Shown here: in pieces, positions 8,902-17,798 of the stretch
How positions within the stretch are numbered: position 1 is the stretch's first letter
How the letters are laid out: the number at the start of each line of letters is the position of its first letter
From: Competibacter sp963695105
GTDB lineage: Bacteria; Pseudomonadota; Gammaproteobacteria; Competibacterales; Competibacteraceae
Direction: 5' to 3'
NCBI GenBank assembly: GCA_963695105.1
Contig: CAVOGC010000027.1
Coordinates: 52,189-116,188, forward strand
Length of the DNA stretch: 64,000 nt
The notes under the pieces: generated by a model
Seen by the model: only the letters and a program-made list of their open reading frames with translations
The model's database searches: none
Told to the model about the DNA's origin: nothing
Position numbers and translations under genes: made by a program

Positions 8902-9894
8902 ATGCGCCCCATCACCCACGACCTGCTCACCCGCGAAGTCACCGCCTGGCACCAGCAGGGGCTGATCGACCGGCCGCTGCTGGAAACCCTGCTACCACGC
9001 TACGAATCCTCTGGCCGCTTCCTGGCCGCGCTGTTGAAATGGCTGGGGCTGTTCGCCATTTTCCAACTGGGGCTGGCCGTGCTCGCCTTCATTGCCATGG
9101 CCTCGGAATCGGCCCTGCTGGCGGCAGTACTGCTGGCGGCGGTCGGCGCGGGGCTCTGGTACTTCGGAGTGCAATTCGCCACCGATCCCCGGCAAGCCCA
9201 CCCCTTCACCGGCTCGGTGCTGATCACCGCCAGCCTGGCGGCGGCATTCGGCGTCTTCGTGCTGCTCCAGATCGCCTTGCTGGGCGACAGTAGCGCCGAA
9301 CGAAACGTCCCGCTCATCCTGCTGCTCACCGGCGTACTCGCCACTCTGACCGCCTATCGCTATCACCTGCGCTGGCCGCTGTTGCTGGGGTTGCTGCTGT
9401 TTTTCCACGGGCTGGGCGCCTGGCACGCCTATGGCGGGCATGGCACTTATTTCGCCCACATCCAGGACGAACGCTTGATGGCGGTCGCCGCCCTGATCAC
9501 GATCCTACTGGGCCTCTGGCACGAACGGCGCTTGGAACTCGGTCCCCTGCGGCGCTGTATCGGCTTCGGCGGGCTGTATCTGATCTTCGGGCTCCTGTAT
9601 CTGAACCTGTCCCTGTGGTTCCTCACTCTGCCGCGCGGACCGCTGGCTTGGGTGCTGGTGTTCACCGCCGCCGGCATCGCTCAAATCATCGCCGGCGCCC
9701 GCTTGCACGACGCCCGTTTCACCGGCTTCGGCATCGTGTTTCTGGCCATCGACTTGTACACCCGTTACTACGAACGCTTCTGGGACTCGCTCTCGCTCGG
9801 CCTGTTTTTCCTGCTCGGCGGCGTACTGGCGATGGCATTCGGCTATGCCTGCGAGCGTTGGAGCCAGATCGCCCCACTGGAGCGGCAACCATGA
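8902..9894 (+). CDS. DUF2157-like polytopic membrane protein, first of a pair
   Basis: A 330-residue membrane protein. A soluble N-terminal segment (residues 1-35, with a 'gly-leu-ile-asp' turn typical of DUF2157 N-termini) is followed by about ten hydrophobic helices and a short polar tail. Its stop overlaps the start of the next gene in an ATGA arrangement, so the two products are translationally coupled and probably act together. No enzymatic motif is seen. Function unknown. Confidence 0.8.
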   Translation: MRPITHDLLTREVTAWHQQGLIDRPLLETLLPRYESSGRFLAALLKWLGLFAIFQLGLAVLAFIAMASESALLAAVLLAAVGAGLWYFGVQFATDPRQAHPFTGSVLITASLAAAFGVFVLLQIALLGDSSAERNVPLILLLTGVLATLTAYRYHLRWPLLLGLLLFFHGLGAWHAYGGHGTYFAHIQDERLMAVAALITILLGLWHERRLELGPLRRCIGFGGLYLIFGLLYLNLSLWFLTLPRGPLAWVLVFTAAGIAQIIAGARLHDARFTGFGIVFLAIDLYTRYYERFWDSLSLGLFFLLGGVLAMAFGYACERWSQIAPLERQP

Positions 9895-10907
9895 ACCCGC
9901 AATCCCGTAACCGCCGGGTCCGCCGGGAACTGGACGAACTCCTCCGCGAAGGGCTGCTGGACGAAGCGCGGCACGCCCAACTGAGCGCACGCTACCCGCT
10001 CGAAGGCTGGGACTGGCGTTCGCTGGGACGCTGGTTCCTGCTTTTTGGGGCGATCAGCGTCATGGTGGGACTGGGCATTCTCGGCCGGACCCTGTTCGAC
10101 TTCACTCTGGAAAAGCTGGCGGTCTTGGTGGGCGTGGCGACCGTCGCCAGTTTCGGCGGCGCGCAATGGCTCAAGCGCACCCGCCCCGGTCTGGTTCTGA
10201 CCGCCTCCAGCCTGGAGCTGCTGGGCGGTTTGCTGCTGATCGGTCTGACGTTCAACCTGGGCGCGATCTTTTCCACCGGCTCCGGCAACTGGCCCGCCTT
10301 GCTGCTGATCGACCTGCTGGCGTTGCTCACCCTCAGTTACGCGCTCACCAACCCATTGCTGCTGGTCCTCAGCGCCGTGGTGTTCTTCAGTTGGTTCGGC
10401 GGCTTTACCGGCTACGCCTCCGGCTGGGGCGGCTACTGGTTCGGAATGAGCTACCCGCTGCGCTTCCTGGCGGCGGCGCTGGCGATCATCGCCGTCGCCG
10501 TCATTCACCAGCAGAGCGAACGAGGACCGCTGGCGCCCTATCGGGGATTTTTCAAAGTCTGGTTATCAGGAGGGCTGTTCTTCGCCGAAATGGCGTTGTG
10601 GCTGCTATCGCTGTTCGGCAATTTCGACCTGGAAAGCCACCGCTGGCATTTGGGCGGCGCCGCCGAACTGGCGCTGTTCAACCTGCTGTGGGCGGGCCTG
10701 AACGCAACGCTGATCTGGCTGGGCGCGCGGCTGGCGATGCGGATGCTGACCGGCTACGGCGCAACCTTCCTGATCATTCAAATCTACACGCTGTTCTTCG
10801 CCTATCTGGCCGAAGACCTGGGATGGCTGCTCAGCCTGCTGATCACCGGCGGCGGCGCGCTGGCGTTGACGTTCTGGCTGGAACAGCGGCGGCGCGGGGC
10901 CTCGTAA
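9891..10907 (+). CDS. DUF2157-like polytopic membrane protein, second of a pair
   Basis: A 338-residue membrane protein that starts with a charged segment of 45 residues (ELDELLREGLLDEARHAQL) and continues with about ten to twelve hydrophobic helices. It begins inside the stop of the preceding gene (ATGA at 9891-9894), which fixes the start and implies coupled translation. The shared N-terminal pattern suggests that the two genes are distant paralogues. Function unknown. Confidence 0.8.
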   Translation: MNPQSRNRRVRRELDELLREGLLDEARHAQLSARYPLEGWDWRSLGRWFLLFGAISVMVGLGILGRTLFDFTLEKLAVLVGVATVASFGGAQWLKRTRPGLVLTASSLELLGGLLLIGLTFNLGAIFSTGSGNWPALLLIDLLALLTLSYALTNPLLLVLSAVVFFSWFGGFTGYASGWGGYWFGMSYPLRFLAAALAIIAVAVIHQQSERGPLAPYRGFFKVWLSGGLFFAEMALWLLSLFGNFDLESHRWHLGGAAELALFNLLWAGLNATLIWLGARLAMRMLTGYGATFLIIQIYTLFFAYLAEDLGWLLSLLITGGGALALTFWLEQRRRGAS

Positions 10908-10966
10908 GCCCTGGCTCGCCTCCATGCGCCCCGGAGACCGCACCCATCACGACAGAGGATCGCACC

Positions 10967-11853
10967 CTGAAAACGGACAGCGTGTTTTACCGGCTGTTTC
11001 AGCGCCTGCCGGAACTGGTGTTCGAACTGGCCGGCTGGCCGACGCCCGATCTGACTGGTTATCAATTCCGGGCCGAAGAGATCAAGCAGACGGCATTTCG
11101 ACTGGATGGCGTCCTGACACCGCCGGCCGACGCAAGCGAACGACCTCTGGTGTTTGTCGAAGTACAATACCAGCCTGACGACCTGTTCTACCGCCGATTT
11201 TTCGCGGAGATTTTCCTGTACTTGTATCGCCAGCCGCCGAAACATCCCTGGCGGGCGGTGGTGATCTACCCGGAACGCCGACTGGAGCGGGAAGCGGGAC
11301 CGCGCACTACGCGGTGCTGATCGACAGCGCCCAGGTCCGGCGGGTGTATCTGGAGGATTTCCAGCAGCCGGCGGCCTCAAGCCTGGGCTTGCGTCTGCTG
11401 CAACTGCTGCTCGACGAACCGGCGCGGGCGATTGCAAAAGCCCAAGCCTTGGTGCAACCGCTCACGCCCGAACAGCGCCAAACGGCGGCGTGGCGGGAAG
11501 TCGTGGATTTGGTGGAAACGCTGCTCGTCTATCGATTGCCGGCGCTGAGCCGGGAGGAGATTCGCAACATGTTGAACTTGGTCGATGTGGACTTGAAACA
11601 AACCCGGTTTTATCAGGAAGTTTTTGCCGAAGGTCAGCAGGAAGGACGGCAGGAAGGACGGCAGGAAGGAGTGGTGGGGTTGGTGTTGCGGCAATTGCGG
11701 CGGCGGTTTGGCGCTCTCGACCCGACCCAGATCGCCCGAATCGAGCGGTTGCCGCTGGCCAGCGCCGAGGCGCTGGCCGAGGCCCTGCTGGATTTCCAGA
11801 CACCCGCCGACTTGGCGGTCTGGCTGGCTGCGCAAGAAAACGGCAACGCCTGA
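10967..11853 (+). pseudogene. Rpn-family (PD-(D/E)XK) nuclease/putative transposase, frameshifted
   Basis: The two halves of an Rpn-family recombination-promoting nuclease are present in different frames. The first half runs from a probable CTG start at 10967, eight bases after AGAGGA, through KTDSVFYRLFQ and the nuclease-core-like FVEVQYQPDDLFYRRFFAEIF, to a stop at 11320. The second half resumes one frame earlier near 11293 (HYAVLIDSAQVRRVYLED) and ends at 11853. A single lost base near 11285-11300 explains this. The C-terminal part carries a QEGRQEGRQEG run encoded by a 12-base tandem repeat, typical of the family. It could be an assembly error rather than decay. Confidence 0.82.
11638..11670 (+). 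repeat. 12-base tandem repeat coding QEGR
   Basis: Nearly three copies of CAGGAAGGACGG lie inside the Rpn-family gene. Such repeats are common there and can change copy number by slippage. Confidence 0.85.
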
Positions 11854-11982
11854 ACTCGTGACTGGGATAATGAGCAATCGGGGTACAAATCCACCTCCAG
11901 CGCCAGTCCGGCGGACAGAGCCGGATCGAGGTCAGGAATTTCCAGCGGGAGATCGGCAAAACCAACGGGCGCATCAATACGA

Positions 11983-13899
11983 TCATTCCGCGAAAAATGC
12001 CTGCACCCGCTCCAGCTTCCGCGTTCTCGGCATCGGCGGCAGGCTGTCCAGAAACACCCGCCCGTAGGACTTGGTCAACAGACGCGGATCGCAGAGCACC
12101 AGCACGCCCCGGTCGCTTACGTCGCGAATCAGCCGGCCTACCCCCTGCTTCAGGGTAATCACCGCATGGGGAAGCTGATAATTTAGAAACGGATCCTCGC
12201 CATGCTGGCGCAGGGATTCGATGCGCGCTTGCACCACCGGATCGCCGGGCGCGGCGAACGGCAAGCGGTCGATAATCACGCAGGACAGCGCCTCGCCGCG
12301 CACGTCCACCCCTTCCCAAAAACTGGCGGTACCCAGCAGCACCGCGTTGCCCGAGGCCCGAAACTGGCGCAACAGCACCCCTTTCGGCGCCTCGCCCTGC
12401 ACCAGCAGCGGATAGTCCAACCGGCCCGCCAACCATCCCGCCGCCTCGCGCAAGGCCCGAAAACTGGTGAACAGCAGAAACGCCCGCCCCCGGCTGGCCG
12501 CCAGCACCGGCAACGCCGTGTCCAGCAGCGCCGCCGTATAGTGCGTCGATGCGGGATCGGGCAAGCCCGGCGGATGATAAAGCAGGGTGTTGCGGGCGAA
12601 ATCGAACGGACTGTCCAGGCGCAAGGCCGCGTAATCCCGCAACCCCAGCCGCGCCGCGAAGTGCTCGAACGCCTGCCCCACCGCCAGCGTCGCCGAGGTA
12701 AAGATCCAGGCCCCCGGCTGCGCCGCCAGTCGCTCCTGAAACTTCGGCGCGATATCGAGCGGGGTCAAACTCAGCGTGAAGCCGCGACCCCGGGTCTCGA
12801 ACCAGCGCACGTTATCGGGGCTGCTCTCATCCCCGGTCAACGCCGCCAGCCGCAACGCCAGATCCTCGCCGCGCCGCTGGCAATTCTCCAGGCCCTTGCC
12901 ACGCGGCGCGCCTTCCTTCAGCGCCTCGCGCAAGCGATCCAGCGTCTCGTGCAATTGCCCGATCGCCTCCACCACCGCCGGTAGTCCGGCAACCTCCCGC
13001 CACAGCGCACGGCGCTCCGCCGTTCCCAGCGCCTGCCGCAACGCCAGGATCGCCGGCTCCAGCGCCTCGGCCCGCCGGCGCAGATCGGCGAAGTCCGCCG
13101 CGTCCCGTGCCTGCTCCACCACGGTATCCCGCCCCAGTTCGCTCAACTGCCGGCCGCTCAAGGACCGGCCAAGGAAGTGAGTGGCGATTCCGGGCAACTG
13201 ATGCGCCTCGTCGAGGATGAACGCTTCCGCCCCCGGCAACAGTTCGGCGAATCCGGTTTCCTTGATCGCCATGTCGGCGCAGAACAGGTGATGGTTGATC
13301 ACCAGCACGTCCGCCGCCAGCGCCTCGCGCCGTGCCTTGGCCAGAAAGCAGTCGGCCAGTTGCGGGCAGTCCTGTCCCAGGCAGTTGTCCACGGTGGAGG
13401 TCACGCGCGGCCAGATCGGAGAGGTTTCCGGTACGTCGGGGATTTCGGCGATGTCGCCGCGACGGGTGCGGCCCGCCCAGGCGCGGATGCGGTGCAGTTC
13501 GGCCGCCTGCTCGCGCGTGCTCAGGCGCCCGGACTGCTCGGTCGCTTGCAGGCGATACAGACAAAGATAGTTGCCACGCCCCTTCAGCAGCGCCGCCCGC
13601 ACCGGCGCGTTCAACGCCTGTCGCACCACCGGCAGGTCCTGGTGGAAAAGCTGGTCTTGCAGGTGACGGGTGCCGGTGGAAATGATGACCCGCGCCCCGA
13701 ACAGCAGCGCGGGAATCAAATAGGCGTAGGTTTTGCCGGTGCCGGTGCCGGCCTCGACCACCAGCGTGCCACCCTCCTCCAGCGCGGCGGCGACCGCTTC
13801 AGCCATCTGCTGCTGCGGCAGGCGCGGCGCGAACCCCGGCACCTGCCGGGCCAGCAGGCCGCTCGGACCCAGCAGTTCGGCCGCATCCACGGCAACCAC
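11983..13899 (-). CDS. ATP-dependent DNA helicase of the YoaA/DinG (XPD-like) family
   Basis: A 638-residue superfamily 2 helicase with an iron-sulfur cluster, involved in DNA repair. Walker A EAGTGTGKT lies at residues 49-57, the DEAH box is LDEAHQL, and four cysteines between them (NYLCLYRL, then NCLGQDCPQLADC) fit the 4Fe-4S site of XPD-type enzymes. The C-terminal motif VI reads GVGRLIRD. The length matches YoaA rather than the longer DinG. The start is a GTG at 13899, 17 bases after the lipoprotein gene upstream, so both are likely one transcript. Confidence 0.92.
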   Translation of the reverse strand: MVAVDAAELLGPSGLLARQVPGFAPRLPQQQMAEAVAAALEEGGTLVVEAGTGTGKTYAYLIPALLFGARVIISTGTRHLQDQLFHQDLPVVRQALNAPVRAALLKGRGNYLCLYRLQATEQSGRLSTREQAAELHRIRAWAGRTRRGDIAEIPDVPETSPIWPRVTSTVDNCLGQDCPQLADCFLAKARREALAADVLVINHHLFCADMAIKETGFAELLPGAEAFILDEAHQLPGIATHFLGRSLSGRQLSELGRDTVVEQARDAADFADLRRRAEALEPAILALRQALGTAERRALWREVAGLPAVVEAIGQLHETLDRLREALKEGAPRGKGLENCQRRGEDLALRLAALTGDESSPDNVRWFETRGRGFTLSLTPLDIAPKFQERLAAQPGAWIFTSATLAVGQAFEHFAARLGLRDYAALRLDSPFDFARNTLLYHPPGLPDPASTHYTAALLDTALPVLAASRGRAFLLFTSFRALREAAGWLAGRLDYPLLVQGEAPKGVLLRQFRASGNAVLLGTASFWEGVDVRGEALSCVIIDRLPFAAPGDPVVQARIESLRQHGEDPFLNYQLPHAVITLKQGVGRLIRDVSDRGVLVLCDPRLLTKSYGRVFLDSLPPMPRTRKLERVQAFFAE

Positions 13900-13916
13900 T
13901 CCGTTTGGGCGCGGCT

Positions 13917-15005
13917 TCAGCGCAACTGTGCGGCTCGCGCTTCGGCTTCCTCGGCGCCGGCGGTATTCCCGGTCGCCTTGCGGGCGACGGCGATCAGCTT
14001 CCAGTTGCGACCTTGCAGCGCCCGGTTACTGCTGGCCAGGTTGTTGGACTTGCTTGCCAGGGACTCGGCCTGCTGGTATTGACCCTGATGCAGGCGAATT
14101 TGGGCCAGATCGTGCCAGATCCCGGCGTTGCGCGGCTCGATGCGCAACGCCCGTTCCAGCGCGGCGCCCGCCTTATCCAACTGGTTGCTTCGAACATACT
14201 TGTCGGCGCTGTCCAGCAGCGCGACCACTGCCTGATTGCCCTCGCGGGTAATTTCGGCTGGAGGCAGATCGGCCGGCGGCGCCGGGCGGGCGGGCGCGGG
14301 CAGAGCCTGGACGGGAGCGGCCGGCGGCGTCACCATGGCGACCGTCGATTCCGCGGCGGCCGGCGGGCCAGGAGCCGGCGCGGGCCGCGCCGGGGCCGCC
14401 GGCCGCGTCTGCGGTACGACCGGCTGCGGCTCGGGCAACAAACCCGATGACGGCGACGTCTCGTAAAGGTCGTCCGTATCCCGGTCGTCCGTATCCCGCT
14501 GGTAGGACGGATAGACCGGTTCCGGCTGTGGGGTCGCTCTGGTGTAATCGTCGGCTTGCGGCGTGGGGTAGGTTTGGTACGCCGGGGGGGACGCGGCCGC
14601 GCCCGGCGGATAGACCGGCGGTTGTTGATAAGAGCCGCCGCCGCTTGGCGGATAGGCTGGCCGGGGGTACCCGCCACTACCGGGTTCCGGTGCGTAAGGC
14701 CGGGCCGGCACACTACCGTAGTAGACGTTCGGATTGGTCGGCGCCACTCCCGGCGTGGCGGCATAAGGATCCGGCGCCGTCGGATAGCTGGAGGAGTACT
14801 CTCGCGGCAGAAGAGGATCCTGTTCGAGCGCCCGCCCCCCGGCCGCCGGCGGCGCCGGCCGTGGCTGGGCATAGGTCTGCGGCGGGCGCGTGCTGCGATC
14901 CACCACCGGCGCTCTGTACGGTTGTTGCGAATACGGCGGCGGCGCACAGCCAACAGCCCCCAGCGCCAGCATTCCCAAAGAAGAAGACTGAAACCATTTA
15001 TTCAT
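13917..15005 (-). CDS. Proline-rich TPR lipoprotein, candidate LpoP-type PBP1b activator
   Basis: A 362-residue lipoprotein. The signal peptide ends in the lipobox LGAVGC. Residues about 20-240 are proline-, tyrosine- and glutamine-rich and probably disordered, and the C-terminal 120 residues form TPR-like helices (LERALRIEPRNAGIWHDLAQIRLHQG). The start at 15005 is set by GAGGAA upstream and by the signal peptide; a longer reading to 15068 is unlikely. The gene lies directly downstream of the PBP1b gene in the same orientation. A lipid-anchored, disordered linker and a TPR domain beside PBP1b match LpoP of Pseudomonas. That function is an inference. Confidence 0.82.
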   Translation of the reverse strand: MNKWFQSSSLGMLALGAVGCAPPPYSQQPYRAPVVDRSTRPPQTYAQPRPAPPAAGGRALEQDPLLPREYSSSYPTAPDPYAATPGVAPTNPNVYYGSVPARPYAPEPGSGGYPRPAYPPSGGGSYQQPPVYPPGAAASPPAYQTYPTPQADDYTRATPQPEPVYPSYQRDTDDRDTDDLYETSPSSGLLPEPQPVVPQTRPAAPARPAPAPGPPAAAESTVAMVTPPAAPVQALPAPARPAPPADLPPAEITREGNQAVVALLDSADKYVRSNQLDKAGAALERALRIEPRNAGIWHDLAQIRLHQGQYQQAESLASKSNNLASSNRALQGRNWKLIAVARKATGNTAGAEEAEARAAQLR

Positions 15006-15175
15006 CGATTTTCCTCGCGGGTCCGGCGATCCCGATCGGCATCCCCGCACCTCAATCAAATCCATCATTGGCTTAACTGTACCCTTTCATCATTCCTACC
15101 GCCATGTGTGACCGACCCGACGATGGTGGGCCAGCGGGCGCGGGCCGGCGGACCCGGCCAGCCACGGTGGCTGTT

Positions 15176-17695
15176 TTACTCCATCAGCCGCCGGAAGAAA
15201 TCGCTCATCCGGCCCGAGTCCCCCCCATCCTCGGATGCATCCGGGGCCGCCTCGCGCGGTTTGGAACGCCGGGCGACGGACTGACCGCCGCAGGAGGTCG
15301 ATCCGCGCGGGCCGGAACCGCTCAGGAACGGCACCGGCTGGCCACTCCGGCAGCCCTGGCTGACCTGCAAACCGCTGCGTGGCTCCACCCGGATTTCCTG
15401 GACCCCCGCCGGCAGCGGCGGGTCCAACGGCTCCAGATTCAAACTCGCCATCAAATCCATCCAAACCCGCAACGCGCCGCTGGAGCCGCTCAGGCCGGTG
15501 GGTTTGTTATCATCGCGCCCCAGCCAAACCACCGCCAACCGGTTACCGCTAAAACCGGCAAACCAGCTATCGCGGTAATCGTCGGTGGTGCCGGTTTTGC
15601 CCGCAATGTTCAAATCCGGCGACAACTTGCTTTTCATGGCGCTGGCGGTGCCCGCCTTTACCACCTGCTGCATGGCGTTAATCACCAGATAGACCGGCCC
15701 CGGCTCGACCACCTTCTCCACTTCCAGCGTGTAGTGCCGCAGCGACCTGCCGGTGGCGTTGGTCACTTCGCGGATGGCCCGCAGCGGCATGCGAAACCCA
15801 TTGCCGGCGATGGATGCATAAACCTGCGCGACTTCAAAAGGCGATGCGTCCAGCGCGCCCAGCAGCAGGGACGGATACGGCTTGAGATCGCGCTCCAGCC
15901 CCAATCGCTGGAACATTTTCACCACGTTGATCACACTCATGTCCAGGCCAACCCGCACCACCGGAATGTTATAGGAACGGGCCAGCGCGTCCCGCAACGT
16001 CACCCGGCCGTGGTAACGCTTGTCGTAATTGGCTGGAGTCCAGCGCTGGCCGCCCGAGGTGTAGATCAGAGGGCTATCGTTCAACAGCGTCATCAGGGTA
16101 TAGCGCTCGGGCTGCTCCAGCGCGGTCAGGTACACCACCGGCTTGACCAGCGAGCCTGCTGGCCGCTTGGCGTCGAACGCCCGATTGAAGCCGACCGTCT
16201 TCGGTTCGCGGTCTCCCACCATCGCCAGCACCTCGCCGGTCTGAGTGTCGGTCACGACGGCGGCGCCCTGCAGCGGCTTGGCCTTGCGCTGACTTTTTTC
16301 CAGTGCCGGCAAGCTGTTGACCAGCGTGCTTTCCGCTACCGCCTGCACCCGGGGGTCGAGGGTGGTAAACACCCGCAACCCTTCCGTCACCAGATCCTCG
16401 GCGTTGTAATACTGTCGCAGTTGTCGCCGCACCAGATCCAGAAAAGCCGGATAGGCGGTGATGCCGCTGGCCGCCTTGGCCGTCACCTCCAGCGGTATGT
16501 CCTTGGCGATGGCGGCGTCCTCGGCACTGATCAGGTTTTGTTCGATCATCACATCCAGCACCAGGGCGCGGCGCTCCTTGGCGCGATCCGGATGGCGGCG
16601 CGGATCGTAGTACGAGGGTCCCTTGATCATGCCCACCAGCAGGGCGATCTGATGCAGGTCCAGATCCTCCAGCGGTTCCCCGAAGAAGAACTGGCTGGCG
16701 AGTCCGAAACCGTGAATCGCCCGACTGCCGTCCTGCCCCAGATAGATGGCGTTGCTGTAGGTTTCGAGGATGTCGTTCTTGCCGTAGCGCGCGTCGATCA
16801 AAACCGCCATCAGAATTTCGTTGATCTTGCGCGTAAGGGTCCGCTCGTTGCTCAAAAACAGATTCTTGACCAACTGCTGGGTCAGGGTGCTGCCGCCTTG
16901 CACCGTGCGCCCGGCGCGCAGGTTGGCCAGCAACGCGCGGAAAATCCCCTTGGGATTGATGCCGGAGTGCTCGAAAAATGAGCGATCCTCGACCGCCAGC
17001 AGGGTATCCACCAGGGCGGGAGGCAAATCCTTGCCCTTGAGCAGGATGCGGTCTTCATAGTGCGCGGGATAGATGCCGGCGATCTCCGGCGGGTCCAGCC
17101 GCAGCAGGCCCGGTGCTTCCTGACCGTCCAGGCTGGCCAGTTCGACCAGGATGTTGCCCGCGAATACCAGACGGATCCGGCGCGACGGTTCCGTGCCGTC
17201 CCAGAATGCGAACTCGCGGGTCATGACCTCGAAGGTTTCCCCCCGCCGGGCGAAGCTGCCCACGCGATCCGGCGACCCACCGCCCCCGGCTGGCGGGCCG
17301 CAGGCATCCGGCGGCGGGGGTTGCGACTTGCGCCGGAGCGGACGTTTGCCGCTTGGGGCCGGCGGCGGCGTTTCCGGGCAATTCACATCCTGATAATTCA
17401 GCAGCTTGAGTTCCTGGGCGAAGGCATCGGCGCTGAGCGACATGGTTTCGAACAGTTCCAACGGCCGGGCGTAGACCTTGGCGGGCATGGCCCAGCGCTT
17501 CTGATCGAATTCGGCGCGGATGACCGCATCCAGATACAGCATGTACAGGCTTAGCCCGAGCACGCCCAGCAACAGGCTGCCCAGGAGCAGCGAAGTCAGC
17601 AGCGACGACAAGGATCGCAGCACGTTCGGGCCAGCCCTGCCGGATCGTGCCCCGGCGTTCGTTTTGGGTTTGCGGGAAGGTTTACCTTTAGCCAT
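15176..17695 (-). CDS. mrcB: Bifunctional peptidoglycan synthase PBP1b
   Basis: An 839-residue class A penicillin-binding protein that polymerises and crosslinks peptidoglycan in the periplasm. A basic N-terminal tail and one membrane helix (residues about 30-55) precede a UB2H-like region, the glycosyltransferase domain (EDRSFFEHSG with catalytic E236, GGSTLTQQLVKN, RKINEI) and the transpeptidase domain (SLVK, SYN and KTGTTDDYRDSW motifs). Residues about 105-150 are a proline/glycine-rich insert with two cysteines inside UB2H, which is absent from E. coli PBP1b. The probable activator lipoprotein is encoded 170 bases downstream. Confidence 0.95.
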   Translation of the reverse strand: MAKGKPSRKPKTNAGARSGRAGPNVLRSLSSLLTSLLLGSLLLGVLGLSLYMLYLDAVIRAEFDQKRWAMPAKVYARPLELFETMSLSADAFAQELKLLNYQDVNCPETPPPAPSGKRPLRRKSQPPPPDACGPPAGGGGSPDRVGSFARRGETFEVMTREFAFWDGTEPSRRIRLVFAGNILVELASLDGQEAPGLLRLDPPEIAGIYPAHYEDRILLKGKDLPPALVDTLLAVEDRSFFEHSGINPKGIFRALLANLRAGRTVQGGSTLTQQLVKNLFLSNERTLTRKINEILMAVLIDARYGKNDILETYSNAIYLGQDGSRAIHGFGLASQFFFGEPLEDLDLHQIALLVGMIKGPSYYDPRRHPDRAKERRALVLDVMIEQNLISAEDAAIAKDIPLEVTAKAASGITAYPAFLDLVRRQLRQYYNAEDLVTEGLRVFTTLDPRVQAVAESTLVNSLPALEKSQRKAKPLQGAAVVTDTQTGEVLAMVGDREPKTVGFNRAFDAKRPAGSLVKPVVYLTALEQPERYTLMTLLNDSPLIYTSGGQRWTPANYDKRYHGRVTLRDALARSYNIPVVRVGLDMSVINVVKMFQRLGLERDLKPYPSLLLGALDASPFEVAQVYASIAGNGFRMPLRAIREVTNATGRSLRHYTLEVEKVVEPGPVYLVINAMQQVVKAGTASAMKSKLSPDLNIAGKTGTTDDYRDSWFAGFSGNRLAVVWLGRDDNKPTGLSGSSGALRVWMDLMASLNLEPLDPPLPAGVQEIRVEPRSGLQVSQGCRSGQPVPFLSGSGPRGSTSCGGQSVARRSKPREAAPDASEDGGDSGRMSDFFRRLME

Positions 17696-17798
17696 GCCTG
17701 TTCCAGTCCGGGCGCGCCACGCCTTTCAATCGGCTTGGCGCGATGCGGTGTTTCTGTCTTATCCTACGGCCTCGTTTTTCCGCTTCGGAGTCCGGCGT

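Noticed and set aside
11638..11670. 12-base repeat as a CRISPR or VNTR locus
   Set aside because: It is an in-frame coding repeat with no spacers, typical of the Rpn family.
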